A stretch of 64,000 bases of DNA from the NCBI RefSeq assembly GCF_004134825.1, contig NZ_SDPN01000008.1, positions 1 through 64,000 of the forward strand, given 5' to 3'. Source of the stretch: Agromyces albus (GTDB lineage Bacteria > Actinomycetota > Actinomycetes > Actinomycetales > Microbacteriaceae). The position numbers were made by a program, and so were the translations under genes. The notes under the pieces were generated by a model. It searched no databases. It was not told where the DNA came from and saw nothing but the letters and a program-made list of their open reading frames with translations. Numbering within the stretch: the stretch's first letter is position 1; each line of letters starts with the position of its first letter. This document shows, piece by piece, positions 24,499 through 33,413 of the stretch.

Positions 24499-25936
24499 GT
24501 TCGCCGAGATCCCGGCGGACCACCGGGAGCAGTCCCGCAATCGCATAAGCGGCGACGGTCGCGAGAGCGGCCAGCAGCACTTGCGCCCAGACGCCCAGGG
24601 GCTCCGCCAGCGTTCCCGCGCCGAAGGCCATCGCGGCGCCCCATCCGGCGAGGAGCGCCATGCGCACGATGCCCCACGCGAGCGTGCGGGCCGGAACACC
24701 CTCGATGGCGCGCGAGATCCAGATGAGCGAGATCGGCCACGACAGCGCCGGCGCGATCGCGTAGCCGACCGCGACGCCGATCATCCCCCACTGCGAGCCG
24801 ATCAGGATGCAGGCGATCTTGATCGAGACGCTCACGAGGTTGTACCGGAAGAGCACTCCGGTGATGCCCTTCGACACGTACACCCAGTAGCTGGCGGAGT
24901 TGAGCGTCTGGAAGACCGCGGCGACGGCGAGCAGGCTCAGCACCGGTGCGGCCTCGGCCCAGCGAGGACCGAGCAGCAGGTCCGTCAACGGAACGGCTGC
25001 GCCGATGACGAACCCGAGCACCACGACGATCGTGTACCCGAGGCCGACCTGGCCGACTCGCACGAAGTCCCAGTACCGCGCGCCCGCCGACTGGAGCCGC
25101 GAGAGGATCGGCACCGCGACGTTCGTGATCGGTGCACGCAACTGGCCCGCGGTGTTCATGGCGAGCTGGAACGCACGGCTGTAGATGCCGAGCGGCGCGG
25201 CTCCGAACCTCAGGCCGATCACGACGGAATCGATGTTGCCGCCCACATACGTCACGAGCTGCGTCGCGACCATGTTCCATCCGAAGCGGATGAAGCCGCG
25301 CACGGGCACCCCCCTTCGCGGCGCCCCTGGCAGCCAGCCGCCGAAGACGACCACGAGCACGAGCGTTGCGAACGAGGCACCGAGCAATTGTGCGACGAGG
25401 GCCCACGGGCCGGCATCCGCCAGCGCAGCGCTGACGCCGACTCCGAGACCGACCACCGCCGCGACGACGTCGGTGACCGCGAGTGCCCGAAACCTCAACC
25501 CCCGGTTCAAGCTCGCGCGGAACTGCGTCGCCAGTCCGTTCAACAGGAAGGCGGCAGCGGCGAACTGCGCGAGCGGCGCGAGCTCCTCGCGACCGTAGAG
25601 CGCTGCGATCCCCCATGAGGAGAGGAACACCGCCGCGGCGAGGGCAGCTCCGATCGCTGAGTTGATCCAGAAGAGGTTGCTCCGCTGGTGCTTCGTGAGC
25701 ACCGGGGCCTGCACCGCAGCTTGGGAGAGACCGAAGTCACGGAAGACCTCGGCGATGCCCGCGATGGACATGACCATGGCGAAGAGTCCGTGGTCGGTCG
25801 GCGAGAGCAGTCGTGCCATGATGACGACCGACGCCAGCTGGATGACGATGCGGAACGCCTGGCCGGCGCTGGTGACCGCCGCCCCGCGAACCGCACGACG
25901 GCCGAGTCCGTCGCCCTCGGAGGATCGTTCGCTCAT
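24449..25936 (-). CDS. Wzx-like flippase (polysaccharide transporter, MATE/MOP superfamily)
   Basis: A 495-residue membrane protein with roughly 12-14 transmembrane segments from residue 20 onward (TSAGQAFRIVIQLASVVIMARLLSPTDHGLFAMVMSI is typical of this family). It should move the completed lipid-linked repeat unit across the membrane. It is transcribed alone on the minus strand between two plus-strand blocks, separated from the next gene by a 156-base divergent region. Its C-terminal coding end overlaps the preceding glycosyltransferase gene by 50 bases. Confidence 0.9.
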   Translation of the reverse strand: MSERSSEGDGLGRRAVRGAAVTSAGQAFRIVIQLASVVIMARLLSPTDHGLFAMVMSIAGIAEVFRDFGLSQAAVQAPVLTKHQRSNLFWINSAIGAALAAAVFLSSWGIAALYGREELAPLAQFAAAAFLLNGLATQFRASLNRGLRFRALAVTDVVAAVVGLGVGVSAALADAGPWALVAQLLGASFATLVLVVVFGGWLPGAPRRGVPVRGFIRFGWNMVATQLVTYVGGNIDSVVIGLRFGAAPLGIYSRAFQLAMNTAGQLRAPITNVAVPILSRLQSAGARYWDFVRVGQVGLGYTIVVVLGFVIGAAVPLTDLLLGPRWAEAAPVLSLLAVAAVFQTLNSASYWVYVSKGITGVLFRYNLVSVSIKIACILIGSQWGMIGVAVGYAIAPALSWPISLIWISRAIEGVPARTLAWGIVRMALLAGWGAAMAFGAGTLAEPLGVWAQVLLAALATVAAYAIAGLLPVVRRDLGELSAVLRLLRRERRPDR

Positions 25937-26092
25937 GGCGCCGGGGATGATGCGCGCGGAGGCGGATCGGATCTCCAGTGATGCTCGCTGCGCATGCCTC
26001 CTCCGACCCGGTCATCGTCAGCGGCATCAGTCTATTGCGGCACCCGGCGATCCGAGCGTAGCGTTGACCCCCCGAAGCCGGAGGTGAGCTCT

Positions 26093-27337
26093 GTGACCTC
26101 GGAGCGGGAGCGCCAGAAGCTCGACACCGCGATTCGCGACGTCGTGCAGAGAAACGCGTGCATCGGCTGCGGACTCTGCACGCGACTCGACCCGTCGCTC
26201 GAGCTGAAGCTCGACGCCGACGGCTTCCTTCGGCCGCACCGGACCGGCGCCACGGGAGAGGTCTCCCCCGGGGCGGCGCGCACGTTCGAGCAGGCGTGCC
26301 CCGGATGCCGCGTCGACGCCGTTCGCCCGGCGCGAAGCCGCCGGCACGCCACGATGGGCTCGTACTTCGGCGTGTGGGAGGCGTGGGCGAGCGACGAGAC
26401 GGTGCGCCGGCGTGGCAGCAGCGGCGGCGCCCTGACCGCCCTGCATCGCTGGCTCCTCGACACCGGGCGGGCGAGCGCGATCGCCTCCGCGTCGACCGGC
26501 TCGGAGCCCCGGCGCACCGTGCCGGTCACGATCATGACGAAGGAGGCCGCGCTCGCGGCGGCCGGCTCGCGCTACGCGCCGGTGGGAGTGCTCTCGAACC
26601 CGAATGTCGTGTCGAGCGACGCGATCACCGCCAAGCCGTGCGAGATCTCGGCGATCCGGTCGCTTGCGGCATCCGTCACCACCGAGGGCGGCGATGAGCC
26701 GCTGCTCCTCTCCTTCTTCTGCGCCGGCACCCCGTCGCAGCTCGCGACGGACGAGCTCCTCGCGCGGCTCGGAGTCCCGGCAGACGAGCCCGTCGACGAG
26801 CTCTGGTATCGCGGTCGAGGCTGGCCCGGGCGGTTCACCGTTCGCGCTGCGCGCGGTGAATCGTCGATGAGTTACGACGAGTCGTGGGGAGGCGTGCTCG
26901 GCCCGTCGACGCACTGGCGCTGCAAGCTGTGCCCCGACGGGGTGGGCGAGTCGGCCGACGTCGTCGCCGCCGACTACTGGCGGGCCGACGAGCGCGGCTA
27001 CCCGGTGTTCACCGAAGGCCCCGGATCGAGTGCGCTCATCGCCCGTACCGAACGGGGCCTCGAAGCCGTTCGCGCCGCCGCCGCCGCGGGCGCGATCGTC
27101 GTCCGACCCATTCGCATGTCGGCGCTTGCGAACGTGCAGCCGCTCCAGCGGAACCGTCGCACCTCGCTCTTCGGCCGCCTCGTCGGAAGCCGGCTCGCCG
27201 GCGTGCCCGGACCTCGCTATCGGGGCTTCCGGTTGTGGGCGCTCGCACTCGCACACCCCCGCCTGAACCTGCGCGCAGCGCGGGGAACCCGCGCCCGACT
27301 TCGACGACGACCTCCCGCGCCGGGATCCGCGCCATGA
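26093..27337 (+). CDS. Coenzyme F420 hydrogenase/dehydrogenase beta-subunit-like iron-sulfur protein
   Basis: A 414-residue FrhB-like protein. A partial ferredoxin motif CIGCGLCTR lies near residue 21; a second Cys group is in FEQACPGCRVD, and a later WRCKLCPDGVGESADVVAADYW provides two more. RGSSGGALTALHRWLLD and the TAKPCEISAIRSLA segment match FrhB/FpoF homologues. Such genes recur in exopolysaccharide clusters next to pyruvyl transferases, where a redox or ketal-forming role has been suspected but is not established. The GTG at 26093 follows GGAGG by nine bases. Confidence 0.85.
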   Translation: MTSERERQKLDTAIRDVVQRNACIGCGLCTRLDPSLELKLDADGFLRPHRTGATGEVSPGAARTFEQACPGCRVDAVRPARSRRHATMGSYFGVWEAWASDETVRRRGSSGGALTALHRWLLDTGRASAIASASTGSEPRRTVPVTIMTKEAALAAAGSRYAPVGVLSNPNVVSSDAITAKPCEISAIRSLAASVTTEGGDEPLLLSFFCAGTPSQLATDELLARLGVPADEPVDELWYRGRGWPGRFTVRAARGESSMSYDESWGGVLGPSTHWRCKLCPDGVGESADVVAADYWRADERGYPVFTEGPGSSALIARTERGLEAVRAAAAAGAIVVRPIRMSALANVQPLQRNRRTSLFGRLVGSRLAGVPGPRYRGFRLWALALAHPRLNLRAARGTRARLRRRPPAPGSAP

Positions 27338-28263
27338 CATCGCCGGGCAACGACTCAGCTGATGAGGCCGACCGGCTGGCGCTCGTGGTCGTGAACTTCG
27401 CGTCGTCGTCGCTGCTCGCGGCGAATCTCGTCGATCCCGGACTTCGCAGCGTGATCGGATTCGTCGTGGTCGTCGACAACCCGAGCACCGTCGATGAGTC
27501 GCGCCGCGTACAGGAATTGTGCGCCGCGCACGAGTGGGTCCTGGTCGAGCTCCCACGTAATGAGGGCTTCGGTGCGGGGGTGAACGCCGGCGTCGCCCGT
27601 GCCCGCGAACTCGCGTGCACACGGGTGCTCGCACTCAATCCCGACGCCACGATCGATCCCGACTCGGTGCGAACCCTGCTCGCCGCGAGCAGGGCGGATC
27701 CTCGGGCGCTCGTCGCTCCGCGCATCGTCCGGCCTGATGGAGGGGGCTGGTTCTCGGGGGCAGTGCTCGATCCGCGGACCGGCACCACTCGACGTGCAAG
27801 CGGGATCGAGCTCGAGGGCGATTCGACGTGGCAGACCGGAGCCTGCTTCCTGGTGACGATCGCGATGTGGGACGAGGTCGGGGGGTTCGACGACGACTAC
27901 TTCATGTACTGGGAGGACATCGACCTGTCATGGCGCTGGCATGAAGCCGGCGGCAGGTTGGTCCTTCTCGAGGATGCGACCGCCGTCCATGATCCCGGGG
28001 GCACCCAATTCGGCGCTGGAAAATCCCCCTTGTACGTGTACTTCAACTGCCGGAACCGGCTCCTGTTCGCCCGAAAGCGATTTGCCTCGAGATTCGGGCG
28101 ACGGTGGTGGCCGGCCAGCGTCCGCTACGCCTGGAGCGTCGCAACGCGAGGGAGCCGACGGATGCTCGCGAAGCATCCGCTGCTGGTCTGGTCGGCGTTC
28201 CGGGGAACGCTCGCCGGCGCGTTCGGGAGCCTCACTCCACGACGCGCGCCGGCACGTCGCTGA
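27334..28263 (+). CDS. Glycosyltransferase family 2
   Basis: A 309-residue GT-A enzyme. LALVVVNFASSSLLAANL and VVVVDNPST open the Rossmann-like fold; RNEGFGAGVNAGV and LALNPDATID carry the metal-site region, and FDDDYFMYWEDIDLSWRWHEAGG is the ED motif found in rhamnosyl- and related transferases. It starts with a 4-base overlap on the FrhB-like gene (ATGA) and its last 32 bases overlap the convergent PaaK-like gene. Sugar unknown. Confidence 0.9.
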   Translation: MTSPGNDSADEADRLALVVVNFASSSLLAANLVDPGLRSVIGFVVVVDNPSTVDESRRVQELCAAHEWVLVELPRNEGFGAGVNAGVARARELACTRVLALNPDATIDPDSVRTLLAASRADPRALVAPRIVRPDGGGWFSGAVLDPRTGTTRRASGIELEGDSTWQTGACFLVTIAMWDEVGGFDDDYFMYWEDIDLSWRWHEAGGRLVLLEDATAVHDPGGTQFGAGKSPLYVYFNCRNRLLFARKRFASRFGRRWWPASVRYAWSVATRGSRRMLAKHPLLVWSAFRGTLAGAFGSLTPRRAPARR

Positions 28264-29569
28264 TGACGTACTTCGTCTTCGCGCCGGTGTATGGCAGCGA
28301 GTCGACATACTCGATCGTGACCGGCACCTCTCCGGCCACCCGTCGGCGGAGGGCCTCCACGGCGTCTTCGACGTGGCGCTTGGCATCGGGGCCATCACCG
28401 AGGAGCACTCGGACGGCGATCGAATAGTCCGCGCGCTGATGAACCTGGAAGAGTCTCACCGCCTCCGGATGGTACGCGAACATCGCCATCATCCGGTGGT
28501 TCAGTGCCTTGCCGCTGGGCAACCGCACCATATCGGTCGTCCGTCCCTCGGGCTGCGCCATCCGAGGAAGCGACATTCCGCAATCGCAGGTGCCGTCCAT
28601 GAGTGAGCCGCGATCGCCCAGCCGGTATCGGATGATCGGGAAGACACGATTGGTGAGGTCCGTCACGACGATGTCGCCGATCTCCCCGACGGGCAGCGAC
28701 CGACCGTCAGAGCCGACCACCTCGATCTTCTTCGCATCGGCGAAGATGTGCAGACCGGTCTGCATGCGGCATTCCCCGGCCATCCACAACGTCTCGGAGC
28801 CACGGTATTCGTCGTAGGCGGGCGCGCCGAACACCGACTCGAGGCGTTGCCGCGTCGACGGCGGGAGCGGTGCCGCCGACGTCGCGATCGCCGTGGGCGT
28901 CGGAATGGTCAATCCCTCGGAATCGAGGAAGTTCGCGAACTCCAGCACGGCGCCCACATAGCCCTCGATGAGTGCCGGACGTGTACGGACGATCGCGCGA
29001 TGGAATCTCCTCATCGAGTCGGCGTCGATGAGGGAGGCATCGAGGTAGAGCTGCTTCGAGGGCCACCACTGCAGGCGATTGCGCACCGTATCGAAGCGCC
29101 CGAAACCCCAGCGGCCGAGCCGGGCCAGGTTCTCCCACGGCTCGACGCCCCACCAGGAGTACATCCGCCAGGCGAGCGCGAGCGTCGGAACGCGAGCGTC
29201 GTGCGCGGTGCGCAGCGGCTCGCCCGTGCTGCCGCCCGTGAGCGCGTCGCGCGCGAATCGTTCGTTGCCGGCCACCCGCAGATCGGCCTCATGCTCCTTC
29301 ACCTGGGCGCGATCGGTGATCGGGATGCGCTCCCACTCCGCGGGATCCTCGAGTCGGGCGGCGTCGATGCCGTGCTCATCGAAGCGGCGCCGGTAGAAGG
29401 CGGTCGAATCGGCCGCGAACCGGGCGATCGAGGCGGCCCGCCGAGACTGCAGCTGCGCGAGTCCGTCGGGACTCAGCTGCTGGTTGCGCATGAGCTCCGC
29501 CAGAAAGACGCCCGATGATTTTCGCACCGTGCGGCTCTTGATGGTGAACGACCACTCGGCCAGCCCCAT
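28232..29569 (-). CDS. PaaK/CapK-like adenylating enzyme
   Basis: A 445-residue protein of the phenylacetate-CoA ligase/CapK branch of adenylate-forming enzymes. The P-loop-like LTGGSTGEPLRT is near residue 112, IATSAAPLPPSTRQRLESVFG and YDEYRGSE follow, and IIRYRLGDRG is the hinge region. It shows Cys residues in CDCGMSL. In polysaccharide clusters this family is found repeatedly, probably activating a small carboxylic acid for transfer to a sugar, but no substrate is proven. It is the last of three co-oriented minus-strand genes, 27 bases after a glycosyltransferase gene. Confidence 0.85.
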   Translation of the reverse strand: MGLAEWSFTIKSRTVRKSSGVFLAELMRNQQLSPDGLAQLQSRRAASIARFAADSTAFYRRRFDEHGIDAARLEDPAEWERIPITDRAQVKEHEADLRVAGNERFARDALTGGSTGEPLRTAHDARVPTLALAWRMYSWWGVEPWENLARLGRWGFGRFDTVRNRLQWWPSKQLYLDASLIDADSMRRFHRAIVRTRPALIEGYVGAVLEFANFLDSEGLTIPTPTAIATSAAPLPPSTRQRLESVFGAPAYDEYRGSETLWMAGECRMQTGLHIFADAKKIEVVGSDGRSLPVGEIGDIVVTDLTNRVFPIIRYRLGDRGSLMDGTCDCGMSLPRMAQPEGRTTDMVRLPSGKALNHRMMAMFAYHPEAVRLFQVHQRADYSIAVRVLLGDGPDAKRHVEDAVEALRRRVAGEVPVTIEYVDSLPYTGAKTKYVISDVPARVVE

Positions 29570-29596
29570 GCCGTCAGTATAGGAGCGAGGCGCAGG

Positions 29597-30568
29597 CTAC
29601 GGCCGGTTCACCCTTCCGGTTGACTTCATGGACGATCGCTGCCGACGCCTCCCGTACTCGTCATGTGCGTATCCGAGCGCGCCGGCCATCATGCCGAGAC
29701 CCCGGGTGGCGGTCCGGAGTCCGTACGCTCGGTGCCGTACCGATCCCGCGACGACTCCGAAGCCCCAGCGCACGCTTCCTCCCACCGCGCGCACGGTTCC
29801 GCGGCCGAGCGCACGCAACCGCTCGACGAGTCTGCCGGCACGGCTCCGGGCGAGCGCGATTCGCACACGCGCCGACGTGTTGCCGAAACGGAAGGTCCGC
29901 ATCAGCACCCATCGCGGCGAGAATCGCCTCGGATCCTCCTGCTCGATCACGACCGCATCCTCGGCCCAGCGGATGGTGCCACCTCGCCGCGTGAGCTGCA
30001 GCGTGAACATGCTGTCGCTGCCGCCGGTGAGCCCGAATCGCTCGTCGAAGGAGAGTCCGAGGCGGTGCACCCCGTCGAGGTCCAGAAGGAGGTTGTTCGT
30101 GGCGGCCTCGCGTATCAGCTGACCGCGGGTTCGGATCGGGCGATCGAATGCGCCGCCCTTGGAGACCCAGGGCTCCACGACTTCCGGGATGTGCGTCACG
30201 ACGCGACCCGCGACTGCGGTCGGCTTGGTCGCCGTGTACATCTCGATCATCGCGCGGAGCCAGCCGGGCTCGGGGATCTCGTCGTCATCGATGAAGAGCA
30301 CGGCGCGGGCGTGCTCGCACTCCCCGAGCGCCCGGTTGCGCACCGCGGCGATGCCCGGCTGCGGCTCGATGACGTACTTCGCACCAATCTCCAGTGCGAT
30401 CTGCTCGCCCGAGCCGGCGGAGTCGTTGTCGATCACGAGGATCGAGCAGTGCATCGGCGCATCGGCCAAGCCGTTCTCGACGTCGACTTGCGCCCGAACC
30501 GCCGTGAGCGCATTCCTCAGCGCCTCCGCCCGCCGGAAGGTCGGGATCGCGACGACGAGCTCAGGCAC
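29597..30568 (-). CDS. Glycosyltransferase family 2
   Basis: A 323-residue GT-A enzyme. Its N-terminus is LVVAIPTFRRAEALRNALTAV; the metal-binding DxD region is AVLFIDDDEIPEPGWL; and LTGGSDSMFTLQLTRRGGTIRWAEDAVVIEQEDP contains the acceptor-domain acidic residues. The C-terminal 90 residues are Arg-rich and partly hydrophobic. The GTG at 30568 has GGAGGAGGGG upstream and overlaps the preceding gene by eight bases; the open frame beyond it belongs to that gene in another phase. Confidence 0.87.
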   Translation of the reverse strand: MPELVVAIPTFRRAEALRNALTAVRAQVDVENGLADAPMHCSILVIDNDSAGSGEQIALEIGAKYVIEPQPGIAAVRNRALGECEHARAVLFIDDDEIPEPGWLRAMIEMYTATKPTAVAGRVVTHIPEVVEPWVSKGGAFDRPIRTRGQLIREAATNNLLLDLDGVHRLGLSFDERFGLTGGSDSMFTLQLTRRGGTIRWAEDAVVIEQEDPRRFSPRWVLMRTFRFGNTSARVRIALARSRAGRLVERLRALGRGTVRAVGGSVRWGFGVVAGSVRHRAYGLRTATRGLGMMAGALGYAHDEYGRRRQRSSMKSTGRVNRP

Positions 30569-31610
30569 GCGACCCCTCCTCCGGCGTCGTCGCCGAGGCG
30601 GCCGCCGAGCGGCGACTGCGATGATCCATGGCCAGCCGATAGGCACGGGCGTGGCCGGCGCCTGCGTCATGCCACCCGCGGGCACTGAGATCGGGAACTG
30701 CCCCGGGCGGCTCGGTCCGGACCGCCTGCATGGCGCCGAGCAGCGCGCCGGCCGTGAGCTCGCCCCCGAAGAGGTGCACCCACCCCCGCCCCACTTCGGA
30801 CGACAGCGCTTGATTGAGCTCATTGTCGGGCACCAGGATGGGTCGATCGAGCGAGAGCGCCGCGAGTGCGGTTCCCGAGTTGTGCATGAACCGGTACGGC
30901 AGCACGACGAGTTCGCTCGACGTGACCGCGTCGACGAATTCCTGCTCGTCGACGTACTGCAAGGTCGTGTCGAGCCCGCGGAGTCGCTCGGTCGCGGCAC
31001 GCAGTCGGCGCTCGACTCCTTGCTCCGTCGGCTTGCCCGCGACGCGAAGCGAGAGCGTCGGGTCGATAGCGGATGCCTCGGCGTACGCGTCGACGAGACG
31101 CTCCACGCCCTTGTAGGGCTTGATGAGACCCACATACCCGAGCCGCCCGGGAACCGGAGCAGCACGCGGCATCCCGTCGAACCAGGTTCGGTAGTGCCCG
31201 TGCGGAACCAGCACCGAGGGGACACCCTCCATCTCGGGGGTCACGGCGGCGATGCGGATTCGCACGTCGGTGCAGCGCTCCAGCGCCCTGATGAGGGCGC
31301 GATCCAGGCGCGGCCCCGACGGAGGGGTGACGTTGTGGACGGTGCGCACGACCGCGATCCGGCGAAGGTTCACTCGTGCGACGAGGCACGCGAGGGCAGC
31401 CCGCTTGCCGGCCTTCGTCCACCAGTGGCGTGCTGCAAGCAGCGTGTCGGGCCAGTGGACGTGCAGCACGTCGTACCGCCCGGTCAGCGCCGCACGCCAT
31501 GAGAAGGGCATGTGCTCGACCGTCGGCTCCTCGAGGAGCGCGGCTCTCAGCATGACGATGTACGGGTTCGTGGTGGCCCGCGGTTCGCCGAAGGTCTGCA
31601 TCACACGCAT
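30561..31610 (-). CDS. Glycosyltransferase, GT-B fold
   Basis: A 349-residue GT4-like enzyme. DVLHVHWPDTLLAARHWW and RTVHNVTPPSG lie in the N-domain; GRLGYVGLIKPYKGVERLVDAYAEAS and LVVLPYRFMHNSGTALAALSLDRPILVPDN in the C-domain are the usual donor-site landmarks. The ATG at 31610 begins where similarity begins; a GTG nine bases upstream is an alternative. It is the first of three minus-strand genes running to the PaaK-like gene. Confidence 0.87.
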   Translation of the reverse strand: MRVMQTFGEPRATTNPYIVMLRAALLEEPTVEHMPFSWRAALTGRYDVLHVHWPDTLLAARHWWTKAGKRAALACLVARVNLRRIAVVRTVHNVTPPSGPRLDRALIRALERCTDVRIRIAAVTPEMEGVPSVLVPHGHYRTWFDGMPRAAPVPGRLGYVGLIKPYKGVERLVDAYAEASAIDPTLSLRVAGKPTEQGVERRLRAATERLRGLDTTLQYVDEQEFVDAVTSSELVVLPYRFMHNSGTALAALSLDRPILVPDNELNQALSSEVGRGWVHLFGGELTAGALLGAMQAVRTEPPGAVPDLSARGWHDAGAGHARAYRLAMDHRSRRSAAASATTPEEGSRA

Positions 31611-31891
31611 CCGACGCACCCCCTGACCTCGCTGTCGTGGCATCCGCTCACCCGTTCGCTCGTCCCGCTTCGCTCCGCGAGCGATGCAGTCGACCGTCAG
31701 GCCTTACCCATGAGTCTTACTCGATTCTCCCAGACCGCGTACGTAGCATCCCGTCAACACCCCAACACGAACACCCCCGAGCGGCCTCGCGCCGTTCCGC
31801 CTCCCGTCACCCCCACCGGGAGGCGCCGACGTCGGCGACGAGCAGCGGCACTGACCGCCGCTCGCCGACCTGATCCCAGAACCCCCTAGGA

Positions 31892-33388
31892 ATGAAGAAC
31901 AGACTCCGACTCACAACCGTCCTTGCCGCCTCCATCGCGATCGCCCCGATCGCCGCCCTCCTCCCCGTCATCCCGGCATCTGCAACCGTCGCCACGAGCA
32001 CGGCCACGACGCTCCAGCCCGGCTCGTCCTACCTCACCAGGGCCGCCGGATCGTGGACCGACGGAACCGCCACCCTCTCGACCAAGGTCGCCGCGCTGCC
32101 CGCAGGCGGTGGAAGTCTCTACACGGGCGTTCGCATCCGCGAGTCTGCCGACAGCTACTACCTCGTCCAGTCGCGGATCTACCCCGCCGGCGACGTGCAG
32201 AGCTCGATCCGCCGCGTCGTGACGACCAACGGGACGGCCACCACGACCGTGCTCGGTTCGACGAAGTACGCACCGGCGAAGGCGAAGGCCGGATCCGCAC
32301 TCTCGATCAAGTTCCAGGCGACGGGTACCGACAGCGTGAGCCTTCGCGCGACGGTGACCGTCGGTGGCGGCACTCCGCTCGTGCTGACCGCGACCGATGC
32401 TGATACGGCCGCCCTCGATCGCGCCGGCACGGCGGCAGGCTGGGGCTACCTCTCCACGTCGTCGCCGGCGATCCGGATCGCCTCCGCGACCGTGGACTCG
32501 ACTCCGGCGCCCACGACAGCAGCACCGGCGCCTGCCCCGGCGCCTGCCCCGGCCCCGGCCCCGGCCCCGACCCCCACTCCGGCTCCCAATCCGGCTCCCG
32601 CTCCGGGCGCGTACCCGAGTGCCGAGACGACGGGGGTGCCTGCCGGCACGACGCTCAAGGTGCACCAGGGTGACCTCACGGTGACGACGCCGGGCGCCGT
32701 CATCGACGGCGTCGAGGTCCACGGCCTCCTCATCGTCAAGGCACCGGATGTCGTGATCAAGAACTCGCGCATCCTCGGCCGCGCGGTCGACAACCACGTC
32801 GGCCTCGTCTCGAATGTGGTCTCCGGCATGCCGTTCACGATCCAGGACTCCGAGATCTCCTCGTCGGTGGCGTCTCCGTACGCGAACGGCATCTTCGGCA
32901 GCGCGTTCACCGCGATCCGAGTCGACATCTCGAACGTGATCGACCCGATCCGGGTGATCGGCGGCGACGTCGAGATCCGCGACTCGTGGCTCCACGACAA
33001 CGACCACTTCGAGGTCGACATCTCGCGCAATGGGACCCCGAGTCATGACGACTCGATCCAGATCGAGGGGGGCAACGACATCTCGATCGTCGGCAACCGG
33101 CTCGAGCACGCCGACAACGCCGCGATCCAGATCACGCAGAACACCTCGAAGGCGACGCTCGGCAACATCCGCATCACCGGGAACTACCTCAACGACGGTG
33201 GCTGCACCCTGAACGTCGCGCGGACGCCGGCCACGATCGCCAACTTCGCGGTGGCCGACAACGTGTTCGGTCCCGACCGCAAGTTCGCCCAGTGCGGGAT
33301 TCTCGCGCCCGACGTGAATGCACCGCAGCAGTCGGGCAACACGTGGGAGGCGACCGGAGCGACCGTCGTGCGGACGGTCCTCAAGTAG
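31892..33388 (+). CDS. Secreted right-handed beta-helix protein
   Basis: A 498-residue exported protein. The signal peptide MKNRLRLTTVLAASIAIAPI with an Ala-x-Ala site near residue 31 is followed by a jelly-roll-like domain (about 33-205), a low-complexity Ala-Pro-Thr linker (about 208-245) and a parallel beta-helix domain with repeated short units such as VIDGVEVHGLLIVKAPDVVIKNSRI, WLHDNDHFEVDIS and IRITGNYLNDG. That fold is typical of polysaccharide lyases, hydrolases and adhesins, but no catalytic triad could be identified. It sits alone between minus-strand glycosyltransferase genes, so a role at the surface of the same polymer is inferred. Confidence 0.85.
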   Translation: MKNRLRLTTVLAASIAIAPIAALLPVIPASATVATSTATTLQPGSSYLTRAAGSWTDGTATLSTKVAALPAGGGSLYTGVRIRESADSYYLVQSRIYPAGDVQSSIRRVVTTNGTATTTVLGSTKYAPAKAKAGSALSIKFQATGTDSVSLRATVTVGGGTPLVLTATDADTAALDRAGTAAGWGYLSTSSPAIRIASATVDSTPAPTTAAPAPAPAPAPAPAPAPTPTPAPNPAPAPGAYPSAETTGVPAGTTLKVHQGDLTVTTPGAVIDGVEVHGLLIVKAPDVVIKNSRILGRAVDNHVGLVSNVVSGMPFTIQDSEISSSVASPYANGIFGSAFTAIRVDISNVIDPIRVIGGDVEIRDSWLHDNDHFEVDISRNGTPSHDDSIQIEGGNDISIVGNRLEHADNAAIQITQNTSKATLGNIRITGNYLNDGGCTLNVARTPATIANFAVADNVFGPDRKFAQCGILAPDVNAPQQSGNTWEATGATVVRTVLK

Positions 33389-33413
33389 TCAGAACGACGT
33401 CATTCCACGATCG

